Assembly (NCBI GenBank): GCA_009916335.1
Contig: SAAR01000196.1
Span: 1 to 6,307 of the forward strand
Direction of reading: 5' to 3'
DNA length: 6,307 nucleotides
Source of the DNA: Erysipelotrichia bacterium
GTDB lineage: Bacteria; Bacillota_I; Bacilli_A; Erysipelotrichales; Erysipelotrichaceae
Shown here: piece by piece, positions 1 through 5,915 of the stretch
Layout: each line of letters opens with the position of its first letter
Position numbering within the stretch: position 1 is the first letter of the stretch
The notes under the pieces: generated by a model
The model's database searches: none
Seen by the model: only the letters and a program-made list of their open reading frames with translations
Told to the model about the DNA's origin: nothing
Program-made: the position numbers and the translations under genes

Positions 1-643
1 CTATAAATATTACTATGAATGAGCCTATAACAACTCCTGCAAGTGTTCCTCGCAAGCGCCAGGCTTGAACAGCCATGGACCATAAGAAAAAAATTAAAAT
101 TATGGCCCCTGCTAACCCGTAGTTACCCAGCAAATGGAAGTATGTACTATGCGGATTGTTAAAAGGTAGCGGAAGTTTTTTATACCCATCTTTTTTCCAG
201 CGGTGAATGAATCCATTCGTACCTGCACCAACCAACGGGCTTTCTTTAAAATTACTCCATGATACTTTCCACATTTCAAACCTGTGACCAAGAGGTGTAT
301 TCACAACTCCTTTTTCATATTGCTGAACCTGCTTTATTCTAAAACCTTTAATTCCAGCATCAAGTACTCCGCAACAGCGTATCCTAAGCCACCTATTTCT
401 CAATTCACCATCACTCGAATCTCGCAAAGCTTTTAGAGAAATATCACAGTTTACAATAGCATCAAAGTCAAGCTCTTCAGTTGAGCTGTTCCTTGCATAC
501 ACATGCTTAACCTCTAAATCATAAGTTTCCACCCAACCAGAATAGAAACCCAATTCTTTTCTATGCATAACTACAAATTTATCACTAGCATCAAACAATT
601 GATTATAAAATTTGTTCTTTACATATTTTGTGAATGAAGCCAT
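1..643 (-). CDS. Hybrid ORF: unknown N-terminal domain joined in frame to an O-antigen ligase/Wzy-like segment (3' end outside window)
   Basis: An open frame of 214 codons runs off the left edge. The ATG at 643 follows a GGGAG site nine bases upstream and lies 18 bases after the stop of the 70-aa gene, so it could be the last gene of the operon. Residues 1 to about 103 (rich in charged residues, with DFDAIVNCDISL near 59-70 and RWLRIRCCGVLD near 84-95) form a soluble domain I do not recognise with confidence. Residues from about 105 on look different: LGHRFEMWKVSW (118-129), PLVGAG (136-141), NNPHSTYFHLLGNYGLAG (162-179), then a hydrophobic helix (180-193) and another from about 201. That pattern (R..MW, P..G.G, HxxYxxxLxxxGLxG plus membrane helix) is typical of the Wzy_C/WaaL O-antigen ligase family, normally a polytopic membrane protein of Gram-negatives. 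A hand count gives about 41% GC for 1-300 against about 35% for 301-643. The join near 315-350 is either an assembly chimera or a real fusion. Confidence 0.6.
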   Translation of the reverse strand, partial: MASFTKYVKNKFYNQLFDASDKFVVMHRKELGFYSGWVETYDLEVKHVYARNSSTEELDFDAIVNCDISLKALRDSSDGELRNRWLRIRCCGVLDAGIKGFRIKQVQQYEKGVVNTPLGHRFEMWKVSWSNFKESPLVGAGTNGFIHRWKKDGYKKLPLPFNNPHSTYFHLLGNYGLAGAIILIFFLWSMAVQAWRLRGTLAGVVIGSFIVIFI

Positions 644-661
644 TTCTTACCGCTCCCATAA

Positions 662-874
662 TTATTCAAATAAGTCTTCTATTGCTCGCCAAATATCGTG
701 ATCTCTCAAATCTTTGTCTTTGTCATAGTCAGTGTTACTATAAACAAGCCTGCTACTCTCTGGGCGAACGAAAGCAAACTTCTTATCTTTTGCAAAATTT
801 TCTATATAATCTTTAGCTGCTTCAAATTTTGCTCTTGAATAATCATCAATATCTGTATTGTTTTCCGTGGTCAA
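662..874 (-). CDS. Small acidic protein of unknown function, 70 aa
   Basis: I do not recognise this protein. It starts at TTG (872-874), preceded by GGGAG about ten bases upstream; an in-frame TAA lies 18 bases before the TTG, so no ATG start is available. It is a soluble, acidic protein (about 18 Asp/Glu against 12 Lys/Arg) with no membrane segment or signal peptide. Its middle (residues 15-45) looks like a helix followed by strands, and it ends in an acidic stretch, RAIEDLFE. It overlaps the end of the upstream small gene by 29 bases in another frame, and the next ORF begins 18 bases after its stop, which suggests translational coupling within the same leftward operon. Position and acidity would suit an antitoxin, immunity or adaptor partner of the large upstream proteins, but that is inference only. 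Confidence 0.6.
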   Translation of the reverse strand: MTTENNTDIDDYSRAKFEAAKDYIENFAKDKKFAFVRPESSRLVYSNTDYDKDKDLRDHDIWRAIEDLFE

Positions 875-1056
875 AGCTATGATACTCCCATTTTACTTTA
901 TCTAATTGTTCTAACCATTGCTCAAATAATATTTCAGGACAAGACTTTCCAACCCAGTTATCCTCAGAATATCCCTCATGCAATATTTTTCTTCATATTA
1001 AAGTATATGAAGATATTTTTGAATATCTTGTTCTCTACCCAATACTCCCAATCCAT
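846..1056 (-). pseudogene. Small gene split by an apparent single-base frameshift (about 69 aa if restored)
   Basis: From the ATG at 1056 an open frame of 26 aa (MDWEYWVENKIF...MKKNIA) stops at 976-978. A second frame takes over at once and reads LHEGYSEDNWVGKSCPEILF and on to WEYHSFDHGKQYRY, stopping at 846-848. The second part has protein-like composition but begins just after a stop, with only a TTG at 983 and no good ribosome site. Removing one base from the T5 run at 986-990 (A5 on the coding strand) joins the two frames as ...MKKILHEGYSEDNW..., a 69-aa protein of about the same size as the next gene. This may be a homopolymer sequencing error, a real mutation, or less likely a programmed shift. 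No strong Shine-Dalgarno precedes the ATG. It lies 42 bases after the AAA+ gene and overlaps the next gene by 29 bases. I do not recognise the product. Confidence 0.5.
990..1013. repeat. Perfect 9-bp inverted repeat (hairpin) inside the split small gene
   Basis: TCTTCATAT (990-998) and ATATGAAGA (1005-1013) are perfect inverse complements around a six-base loop. The repeat lies immediately beside the T5 run where the small gene changes frame. It is AT-rich and inside what appears to be coding sequence, so it is not a convincing terminator. It could cause polymerase slippage, stimulate frameshifting, or be chance. Confidence 0.4.
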
Positions 1057-1098
1057 TTTGACTTTAAATTAAGTTTTAAATTTATCTTTTGTCCTAGA

Positions 1099-2205
1099 TT
1101 ATCCCTTTAACTCTGGTACATCCTCTGGCAATAATTTTTCCAATAAATTCTTATCTAATTCTTCATGAGCGTCTCGTACAAGTCTTTTAGCTTGGTTCAT
1201 CGTAATATCATCAAACAAATTACGCACCACTCGACCGTTAGCAAAGTTTCCATTTTTTCCATCTAGCTTGTTTTGAAGCCATAGTCTAACTTTTTCAATC
1301 ATCACTTCATCAACAGAATAATCACTTTCCTCACAAATATTCTTAAAAATTTTCACTAGCTCATCAATCGAATAATCTTCAAAAAAAATAAAGCTATTAA
1401 ACCTTGATTTCAAGCCAGGATTTGACTCAAAAAATTGCTCCATGAGATCTGTATAGCCTGCCACAATCACGACTAAGTCGTCTCTATAATCCTCAAGTGC
1501 TTTCGTGAGTTCTGTCAAGCTTTCTTTACCATAGCTGTCTGTATGATTATTTTCTGTGATACTGTAAGCTTCATCTATAAACAAAACTCCACCTTTTGCA
1601 CGATTGATAAGTCGCTTAACTTTGATTGCCGTCTGTCCCTGATACTCTGCAATCAAGTCAGTACGACTCGCTTCGATAAACTGTCCCTTACTCAATAAAC
1701 CAATCGCTTTATACATATGCCCAACGATTCGAGCCACTGTAGTTTTACCAGTACCGGGATTTCCTAGAAATGCCATGTGCAAGGTTCTATTGGATTTCGC
1801 TAAACCTTTTTTTGTTCGTAAGTGTTGAATTTGATTGTATGTAATTAAATCCGTCACTTGACGTTTAACGTTTTCCAAACCAACTAAGGTATCTAAATTA
1901 TGTAAGAGTTCCGGCAAAGAAAAATTCGCTTCTTCCTTTAAAACATCGACCATGTTTTCAATTTGTTTTGAACCTAAAAAGGTAAATAAAAGTTCTCTCG
2001 CTTCATTTAGGAATTTTGAAGTTTTTGGAGAATTTATTTTCTTTTGCTCTTCACCTATTTTTTTTAAAAACAGAAGGCTCGCTTGTCCTGCTATGTCTGT
2101 GGCAATTTCTGCTACAAGCTTTTCAAACTCATTTTCCGTACCATAGATAATGTCGAGTTTTTTCGCTTCCTTCTCTAGCTTAATTTTGTAGCTCTCTGAA
2201 ATCAT
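1099..2205 (-). CDS. AAA+ ATPase, CbxX/CfqX (CbbX/SpoVK/EccA-like) family
   Basis: This 368-aa protein is a clear CbxX/CfqX-type AAA+ ATPase, a family of ring-forming remodelling motors (CbbX acts on Rubisco, EccA in ESX secretion). An N-terminal helical region (1 to about 103) precedes the AAA+ core: LVGLENVKRQV (107-117), Walker A GNPGTGKTT (148-156), a pore-loop-like EYQGQTAIKVK (187-197), Walker B GVLFIDEAY (206-214), the VVIVAGY sensor-1 region (245-251), an arginine finger in NPGLKSRF (Arg268), and a sensor-2-like FANGRVVRNLFD (321-332). All expected catalytic elements are present, so it should be active. There is no membrane segment. The start overlaps the previous stop by one base (TAATG) with GAGG seven bases upstream, which points to translational coupling with the coiled-coil gene. 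With no Rubisco or ESX genes nearby, its substrate is most likely one of the two membrane proteins encoded upstream (inference). Confidence 0.93.
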   Translation of the reverse strand: MISESYKIKLEKEAKKLDIIYGTENEFEKLVAEIATDIAGQASLLFLKKIGEEQKKINSPKTSKFLNEARELLFTFLGSKQIENMVDVLKEEANFSLPELLHNLDTLVGLENVKRQVTDLITYNQIQHLRTKKGLAKSNRTLHMAFLGNPGTGKTTVARIVGHMYKAIGLLSKGQFIEASRTDLIAEYQGQTAIKVKRLINRAKGGVLFIDEAYSITENNHTDSYGKESLTELTKALEDYRDDLVVIVAGYTDLMEQFFESNPGLKSRFNSFIFFEDYSIDELVKIFKNICEESDYSVDEVMIEKVRLWLQNKLDGKNGNFANGRVVRNLFDDITMNQAKRLVRDAHEELDKNLLEKLLPEDVPELKG

Positions 2206-3668
2206 TAAATTACCTCACTAAGTATCAATACGAGCAAAATGATAAATGCAATAAATGAGATTATTGCGAGAAGTCTTGTTCTTTTCAGTTGATTTTGGAA
2301 ATATTCTTTCAGTTCATTCAATTGTTCTTCCATTTCTGAGTGGATACTTTTGACTTGAGTTAGACTTTCATTTTGATTTTCTTCAATCTTTTTAGCAATT
2401 TTTGCAAAAGCTTCATCTCTTGTGCTTTTCAGCTCGTCTATCATTTCTAAGTTGGATTCTTCCAGTTTTTTAACTGTATCATCTAGGTTCTCCAATTTGT
2501 CATCAAAACCTTTTTTCTGATTTAGAACTATCTTATTAATATCAGAGCTGAGAGTTTCAACTTTAGATTCCGTTTCACTCTGAATATCTTTTAGATTTTG
2601 GGTCACTTGCAGAACGGAGGCATCAGTTTCTGTTTTTTGAGCTTCCATCTCTTTTGATAAGGATTCATCAAAATTTCTAATCGTATCCGATAAATCATCT
2701 AATTCTGTTTTTAGCGTTTCAATTTCACTACTTACAGTTATGATTTGCTCAGAAATCTTATTATTTTCTTTTTCAAGTTCCTGGCTCTTCACATAAAAAT
2801 CTGAGTAAAGCTTATCTACATCTGTAATATGTTCAATTTCATCAAGTTTTTCTTTATGAGTTATCAATAATTGGATGACTTTTTTATGACCTTGAACCAA
2901 TTGATCGTTTTCTATAACTAAATCTTTTATGTCATCTTGTGCTGTCTTAACTTTTGCGGCATTTTTCTCAGCTTTAACTGACGCTTCATGTGCTTGATTA
3001 GAAGCCTTTACAGCTCCTGCCAGAGAAACATTTACCAGTCCTAAAGTTTCAATAATTGAAGTATATACTGAGCCAAATTCTTGAGTGGTTTTTTTTATTG
3101 CTTGATTTTGCCCAATTAACTTACTTTGAACCTTTGAGGTAAAATTATTTAATTCTTCTCCCGTAACTTTATAATCAAACCGACCAAAAAGTCCCCCCTT
3201 TACCGCAACCGTCGGCAAATTTTCACTTGAATTAATACTTCGGACTAAGGAATTTATCTCCTTTTTCTTTTTCTCTAATTCATTGACCTTCTTGGCGAGC
3301 TGGAGACTAGTATAACCAGTATTTTGCTCTACAGTCTGCTTCTTTTCTTTATTATCACACGCAACTATTGTGTTACTTTGAGCTTTTTTATTTCGTGAGT
3401 TACTCTTTGTTTTTTCTACAATTTTATTATCTTTTTCTGTTGTTTTAGAAAAATTAATTTGATAAAAATACTTTCCAAACCGATAATCCTTAGCCAAAAA
3501 TCCTTCCTTCACAAGAACATCGATAAGGTAATAAATTTCCTGCCAGCCTTGGATTTCCACATAAGCATTTATATCTAACATATTTAGGTCTGCTTTCTCA
3601 AACGAAGAACCTTTTGGATATGCCAACGAAAGAAAAACTTTTAATTTATTTAATTTGTCATTATTCAT
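2205..3668 (-). CDS. Winged-helix-like, long coiled-coil, tail-anchored membrane protein
   Basis: This 487-aa protein has three visible parts. Residues 1-73 look like a winged-helix domain: a helical start, a helix at 41-56, then a strand-wing GFLAKDYRFGKYFYQINF (56-73). A basic, low-complexity linker (74-115) follows. Residues about 120-460 are almost entirely helical and heptad-like, rich in Lys, Glu, Gln and Ser, with a short Gly/hydrophobic patch at 154-170 (VAVKGGLFGRFDYKVTG). A single hydrophobic segment (466-486) ends the protein, giving a tail anchor with the coiled coil and winged helix in the cytoplasm. There is no signal peptide. The ATG at 3668 has AAGGGG a few bases upstream. It resembles membrane-tethered coiled-coil sensors in general architecture, but I cannot assign a family. 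Sitting between the nuclease/pore-like protein and the AAA+ ATPase with overlapping ends, it may scaffold or gate the former and be remodelled by the latter (inference). Confidence 0.85.
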   Translation of the reverse strand: MNNDKLNKLKVFLSLAYPKGSSFEKADLNMLDINAYVEIQGWQEIYYLIDVLVKEGFLAKDYRFGKYFYQINFSKTTEKDNKIVEKTKSNSRNKKAQSNTIVACDNKEKKQTVEQNTGYTSLQLAKKVNELEKKKKEINSLVRSINSSENLPTVAVKGGLFGRFDYKVTGEELNNFTSKVQSKLIGQNQAIKKTTQEFGSVYTSIIETLGLVNVSLAGAVKASNQAHEASVKAEKNAAKVKTAQDDIKDLVIENDQLVQGHKKVIQLLITHKEKLDEIEHITDVDKLYSDFYVKSQELEKENNKISEQIITVSSEIETLKTELDDLSDTIRNFDESLSKEMEAQKTETDASVLQVTQNLKDIQSETESKVETLSSDINKIVLNQKKGFDDKLENLDDTVKKLEESNLEMIDELKSTRDEAFAKIAKKIEENQNESLTQVKSIHSEMEEQLNELKEYFQNQLKRTRLLAIISFIAFIILLVLILSEVI

Positions 3669-3804
3669 AATGTCCCCTTATTTCAACAGATCTATAGTCA
3701 GAAAAATTTGGGAAGTGTCCTGTGTTATCTATCTTGTTAAAATCTTTTACTACGATGTATTTTGTTTTATACATACCATTATCTCTTACATCTGGAAATC
3801 TCAC
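3661..3804 (-). CDS. Overlooked 47-aa small protein bridging the two large genes
   Basis: The apparent gap between the 564-aa and 487-aa genes is one open frame. A GTG at 3802-3804 shares GTGA with the upstream stop (4-base overlap). The frame runs MRFPDVRDNGMYKTKYIVV, continues through KDFNKIDNTGHF, and ends SVEIRGHYE with a TAA at 3661-3663, overlapping the next start by eight bases. The overlap architecture matches the rest of the operon and argues for a real, translationally coupled gene. The protein is hydrophilic, probably beta-rich, and has no membrane segment. There is no strong Shine-Dalgarno before the GTG; an internal ATG at codon 11 (3772-3774) with AAGAG about eight bases upstream is an alternative start, giving 37 aa. 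A 47-codon open frame can occur by chance at this base composition, so certainty is moderate. I do not recognise the family; a small regulator or immunity subunit is possible. Confidence 0.55.
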   Translation of the reverse strand: MRFPDVRDNGMYKTKYIVVKDFNKIDNTGHFPNFSDYRSVEIRGHYE

Positions 3805-5495
3805 AACAAATCATCCAATACCTTAGATAGACTATCTAGTTCTTTTTGTTGTCTATCTAATTCACTTTTATTTTCAGATATAAAATCTATCTTCGAGATT
3901 TCTATATTGTCGTTGTCAGAAATTCTTTTGAGTGCTGCCCTAGCGTTTTCTTGAGTCTGCTGAATGAAATTTTGGGTATTTCTTCTCTTTACTTCTATTT
4001 TAGCTCCAGCCACAGCAATCTGTTGTTCTTGTAGATTTAAGATCTCATTTTGCTTAGCGATTATTGCTTTAGATGACTCTTCTTTCAGTTTATTATCAAT
4101 GAACTTATCGATCTCCCTCATGATAAGCATGCTAATAATCGCCATCACTATCCCACTGATCAATAGCCCAATCATATCTGCAATACCACCAGCAGCTAAC
4201 GCCGGAAAAACAGCAACTAATCCTTTACCAACCACTTCACTCAAAGCGATGGTACCAACTGTCGCAAGCCCCGTAACTACAATTTTTGAAATTCCTGACA
4301 TCATCTCAACTGAGGACTCTCGCTTGTGATTAGGACTTTTCATATAAGTCATGACATCTTTCACGGTTTTCCAGCTTTGTTTGAGGAAGGTAATAGCTTT
4401 ATTAATAACTGTTACGACCTCCCCAAAGATTGCGGTTACAACGGTCGTCACAGCCGTTCTCGTAGATTGGAAAAGATTCTCTTTTAGGTTTCTAATAAAG
4501 TTTGACAAAGCAGATTTGAAATGATCCATCAGAGTATTCAGTTTCCGCCCTTTTTCTTTGATCCAAATAATCATTTCTTTTAGAACTTCCTTGACAAAGC
4601 CTGCCAACAAGGACATCAGAACTGCTTTTCCTGCACCTTTTAGTATCCTCACGCCTTCATCACGACGGGAAGCTTTGCCCAGTTCTTCTATCTCGTCTTT
4701 TCCTGCTTGTTCCGCATTTTGTTTGGCTTGTCTAGCTTCGTTATCTTTCTTTCTTAGTGCCTTTTCTTGATTATCAGTAATTCCCCAAATCTCTTTTGGT
4801 GTTTGCCCGTTAGCATTGGGATGGTTCAGCCAATCTTCCATTGACAAATCCCCTTTAGATTGATTCCAAGCACTGTTTATTTCATTGAGGTTTTGCGGAC
4901 TGTTTGCAAAAGCAATTCTTGCATCTTCCGACATATACAAATTAGCAGCTGGATCCCTCATCAGCTCTCCTGCTGACATAGTATGATCCATATCTGTCCC
5001 ACGCTCTTTTGACCCACTTGGTCTATTTTTATCATAGGGTGTACGAGCCCCTTTAACAAGATTTTCTTTAGTTTTCCCAGAGCGGTCTGTATGATATCTG
5101 ATATTCCCTTGAGCATCTTTTTCAAAGTTGCTTTGCATGGCTTCATGCTTTTGCTGATATTCCCCAGCATGTGGATTGTGCTCTGCAAATTTTCCATCAG
5201 CAAAATTGTCCACGGTTTGGAAGTGTGCATCCCTGCTTAAATCAAGGTTCAAACCACCATTGTTACGAATGAAATCTTCGCCAAACTGTTGTGCAATATT
5301 ATTATTAAATCCTTCCACAGCAGCATCAATAACCGCATTCACCAAACTTTCTGGCGTGCCGATTTTATCACGCTGTTCCTTTATCACTTCCAAATCAGCA
5401 ATTTGATCTTCTAATTGTTGAGAAATCAAATCCTCCATTGCCTCAAAGTCAAAGTCTTTTATAGCTTCGTTCTGTAGCATATTTTCGTTAGCCAT
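3801..5495 (-). CDS. Large membrane-associated protein with HNH-nuclease-like motif and helical membrane-inserting C-terminal half
   Basis: The best start is the ATG at 5495 (MANENMLQNE), because AAGGAG lies seven bases upstream; a TTG six codons earlier would bury that site. The product is 564 aa. Residues 1-80 are acidic and helical. Residues 134-216 carry an HNH-like arrangement: Asp168/Asp170-His171 (DMDH), QNL at 201-203, and NQSKGD at 211-216, matching the DH...NL...N..K spacing style of HNH/endonuclease-VII-like nucleases, without cysteines. A charged helix (240-285) follows, then hydrophobic or amphipathic helices at about 286-313 and 345-372, and a strongly hydrophobic block at 403-459 that probably crosses the membrane at least twice. 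A charged coiled-coil tail (460-564) closes the protein. I recall unnamed proteins with similar MDHT-type motifs plus membrane helices in other bacteria, but no assigned function. It is the first gene of the operon; a nuclease or pore effector role is inferred. Confidence 0.85.
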   Translation of the reverse strand: MANENMLQNEAIKDFDFEAMEDLISQQLEDQIADLEVIKEQRDKIGTPESLVNAVIDAAVEGFNNNIAQQFGEDFIRNNGGLNLDLSRDAHFQTVDNFADGKFAEHNPHAGEYQQKHEAMQSNFEKDAQGNIRYHTDRSGKTKENLVKGARTPYDKNRPSGSKERGTDMDHTMSAGELMRDPAANLYMSEDARIAFANSPQNLNEINSAWNQSKGDLSMEDWLNHPNANGQTPKEIWGITDNQEKALRKKDNEARQAKQNAEQAGKDEIEELGKASRRDEGVRILKGAGKAVLMSLLAGFVKEVLKEMIIWIKEKGRKLNTLMDHFKSALSNFIRNLKENLFQSTRTAVTTVVTAIFGEVVTVINKAITFLKQSWKTVKDVMTYMKSPNHKRESSVEMMSGISKIVVTGLATVGTIALSEVVGKGLVAVFPALAAGGIADMIGLLISGIVMAIISMLIMREIDKFIDNKLKEESSKAIIAKQNEILNLQEQQIAVAGAKIEVKRRNTQNFIQQTQENARAALKRISDNDNIEISKIDFISENKSELDRQQKELDSLSKVLDDLL

Positions 5496-5503
5496 AATAA
5501 AGC

Positions 5504-5534
5504 TCCTTGTCAAATATTTGTTACTTTCATTATA
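5504..5534 (-). promoter_or_regulatory. Promoter -10 box and Shine-Dalgarno for the leftward operon
   Basis: On the minus strand a perfect TATAAT lies at 5529-5534, about 34 bases before the ATG at 5495, and AAGGAG (about 5503-5508) sits seven bases before that ATG. The expected -35 region is only a T/C-rich stretch (TTTCTT-like) with no good TTGACA match, so the promoter may be weak or activator-dependent. The AAGGAG site decides the start codon of the 564-aa gene. Confidence 0.6.
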
Positions 5535-5583
5535 CTACGAAAACCTTTCCAAGAAAGAAACAAAAAATAAATAAAAATATTAA

Positions 5584-5603
5584 ATAATTGACTTGAGAAG
5601 TCA
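5584..5603. repeat. Palindromic site, copy 1 of a 20-bp repeat (operator candidate)
   Basis: ATAATTGACTTGAGAAGTCA recurs with one mismatch at 5672-5691. In this copy ATTGACTT and AAGTCAAT (5587-5605) form a perfect 8-bp inverted repeat around GAG. It lies about 50 bases upstream of the leftward TATAAT box, a reasonable place for an operator. Confidence 0.5.
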
Positions 5604-5671
5604 ATTATTCTTTCGAATATGTATTCATTCCTAAACTCATTTCGTAATAAATAGCTCTATTAACCCTATTC

Positions 5672-5691
5672 ATAATTGACCTGAGAAGTCA
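5672..5691. repeat. Palindromic site, copy 2 of a 20-bp repeat (operator candidate)
   Basis: ATAATTGACCTGAGAAGTCA differs by one base from copy 1, 88 bp away in the same orientation. The dyad core TGAC...GTCA is retained, while the outer pairing is weaker than in copy 1. Two such copies between divergent units suggest binding sites for one dimeric regulator (inference); no regulator gene is identified here. Confidence 0.5.
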
Positions 5692-5773
5692 TGGGAAAGC
5701 CTTTTTATCTTTAGTAGAATAAGATTATGCAAGGTAACTTGTAAATAAAAAATAGTCCAAATACAAATATGAT

Positions 5774-5865
5774 GCGCATCAAACGGACGGACTGAAACAA
5801 ATAGTGAACTGACATTAGTCGTTTGCTCACTATTCTGATTCTCCGTTGTTTTGATGTGCTTTTTT
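5774..5865 (+). terminator. Long imperfect hairpin with T6 tail: leader attenuator or intrinsic terminator
   Basis: The left arm GCGCATCAAA (5774-5783) pairs with TTTGATGTGC (5850-5859, one G-T pair). Pairing continues through CGGA (5788-5791) with TCCG (5842-5845), and through AATAGTGA (5800-5807) with TCACTATT (5827-5834), leaving a 19-base loop that contains ACTGACATTAGT. Six Ts follow at 5860-5865. The polarity fits plus-strand transcription, ending 50 bases before the rightward ATG. No plus-strand gene precedes it in the window, so it may attenuate the downstream gene or end a small RNA. The left arm overlaps the perfect palindrome GATGCGCATC (5771-5780), which could form a competing fold. 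Confidence 0.55.
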
Positions 5866-5915
5866 GTCAAACCCTGAGCTTGTTTCTTTCCGTTCTAAGA
5901 CGAAAGGAAACAATT

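Larger units (their letters stand above)
5535..5915. other. Divergent intergenic region, remainder
   Basis: Between the operon promoter and the rightward gene I see only the two palindromic repeats and the long hairpin described separately. No convincing plus-strand promoter with paired -35 and -10 boxes could be picked, no tRNA, and no credible small ORF. The stretch is very AT-rich near 5560-5590 and 5740-5770. Confidence 0.5.

Noticed and set aside
634..816. Plus-strand 60-aa frame
   Set aside because: Antisense shadow of the 70-aa gene, Leu/Cys/Tyr-rich and without a ribosome site.
3655..3954. Plus-strand 99-aa frame
   Set aside because: Lies opposite the 3' end of the 564-aa gene and the 47-aa gene; Ser/Leu-rich shadow.
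3964..4329. Plus-strand 121-aa hydrophobic frame
   Set aside because: Complement of the membrane-spanning part of the 564-aa gene, which makes the opposite strand look hydrophobic.
4961..5230. Alternative minus-strand 89-aa frame inside the 564-aa gene
   Set aside because: Fully contained in a well-supported gene on the same strand, with no recognisable features.
5496..5513. Upstream TTG start adding six residues (MTRSFI) to the 564-aa protein
   Set aside because: It would overlap the strong AAGGAG site that is ideally spaced for the ATG at 5495.
5587..5605. Reading the first palindrome as a terminator
   Set aside because: Short 8-bp AT-rich stem with no T-tract after it on either strand; an operator is more likely.
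5670..5870. Minus-strand 66-aa frame in the intergenic region
   Set aside because: TTG start without proper ribosome-site spacing, composition unlike a protein, and it lies across the long hairpin and repeat copy 2.
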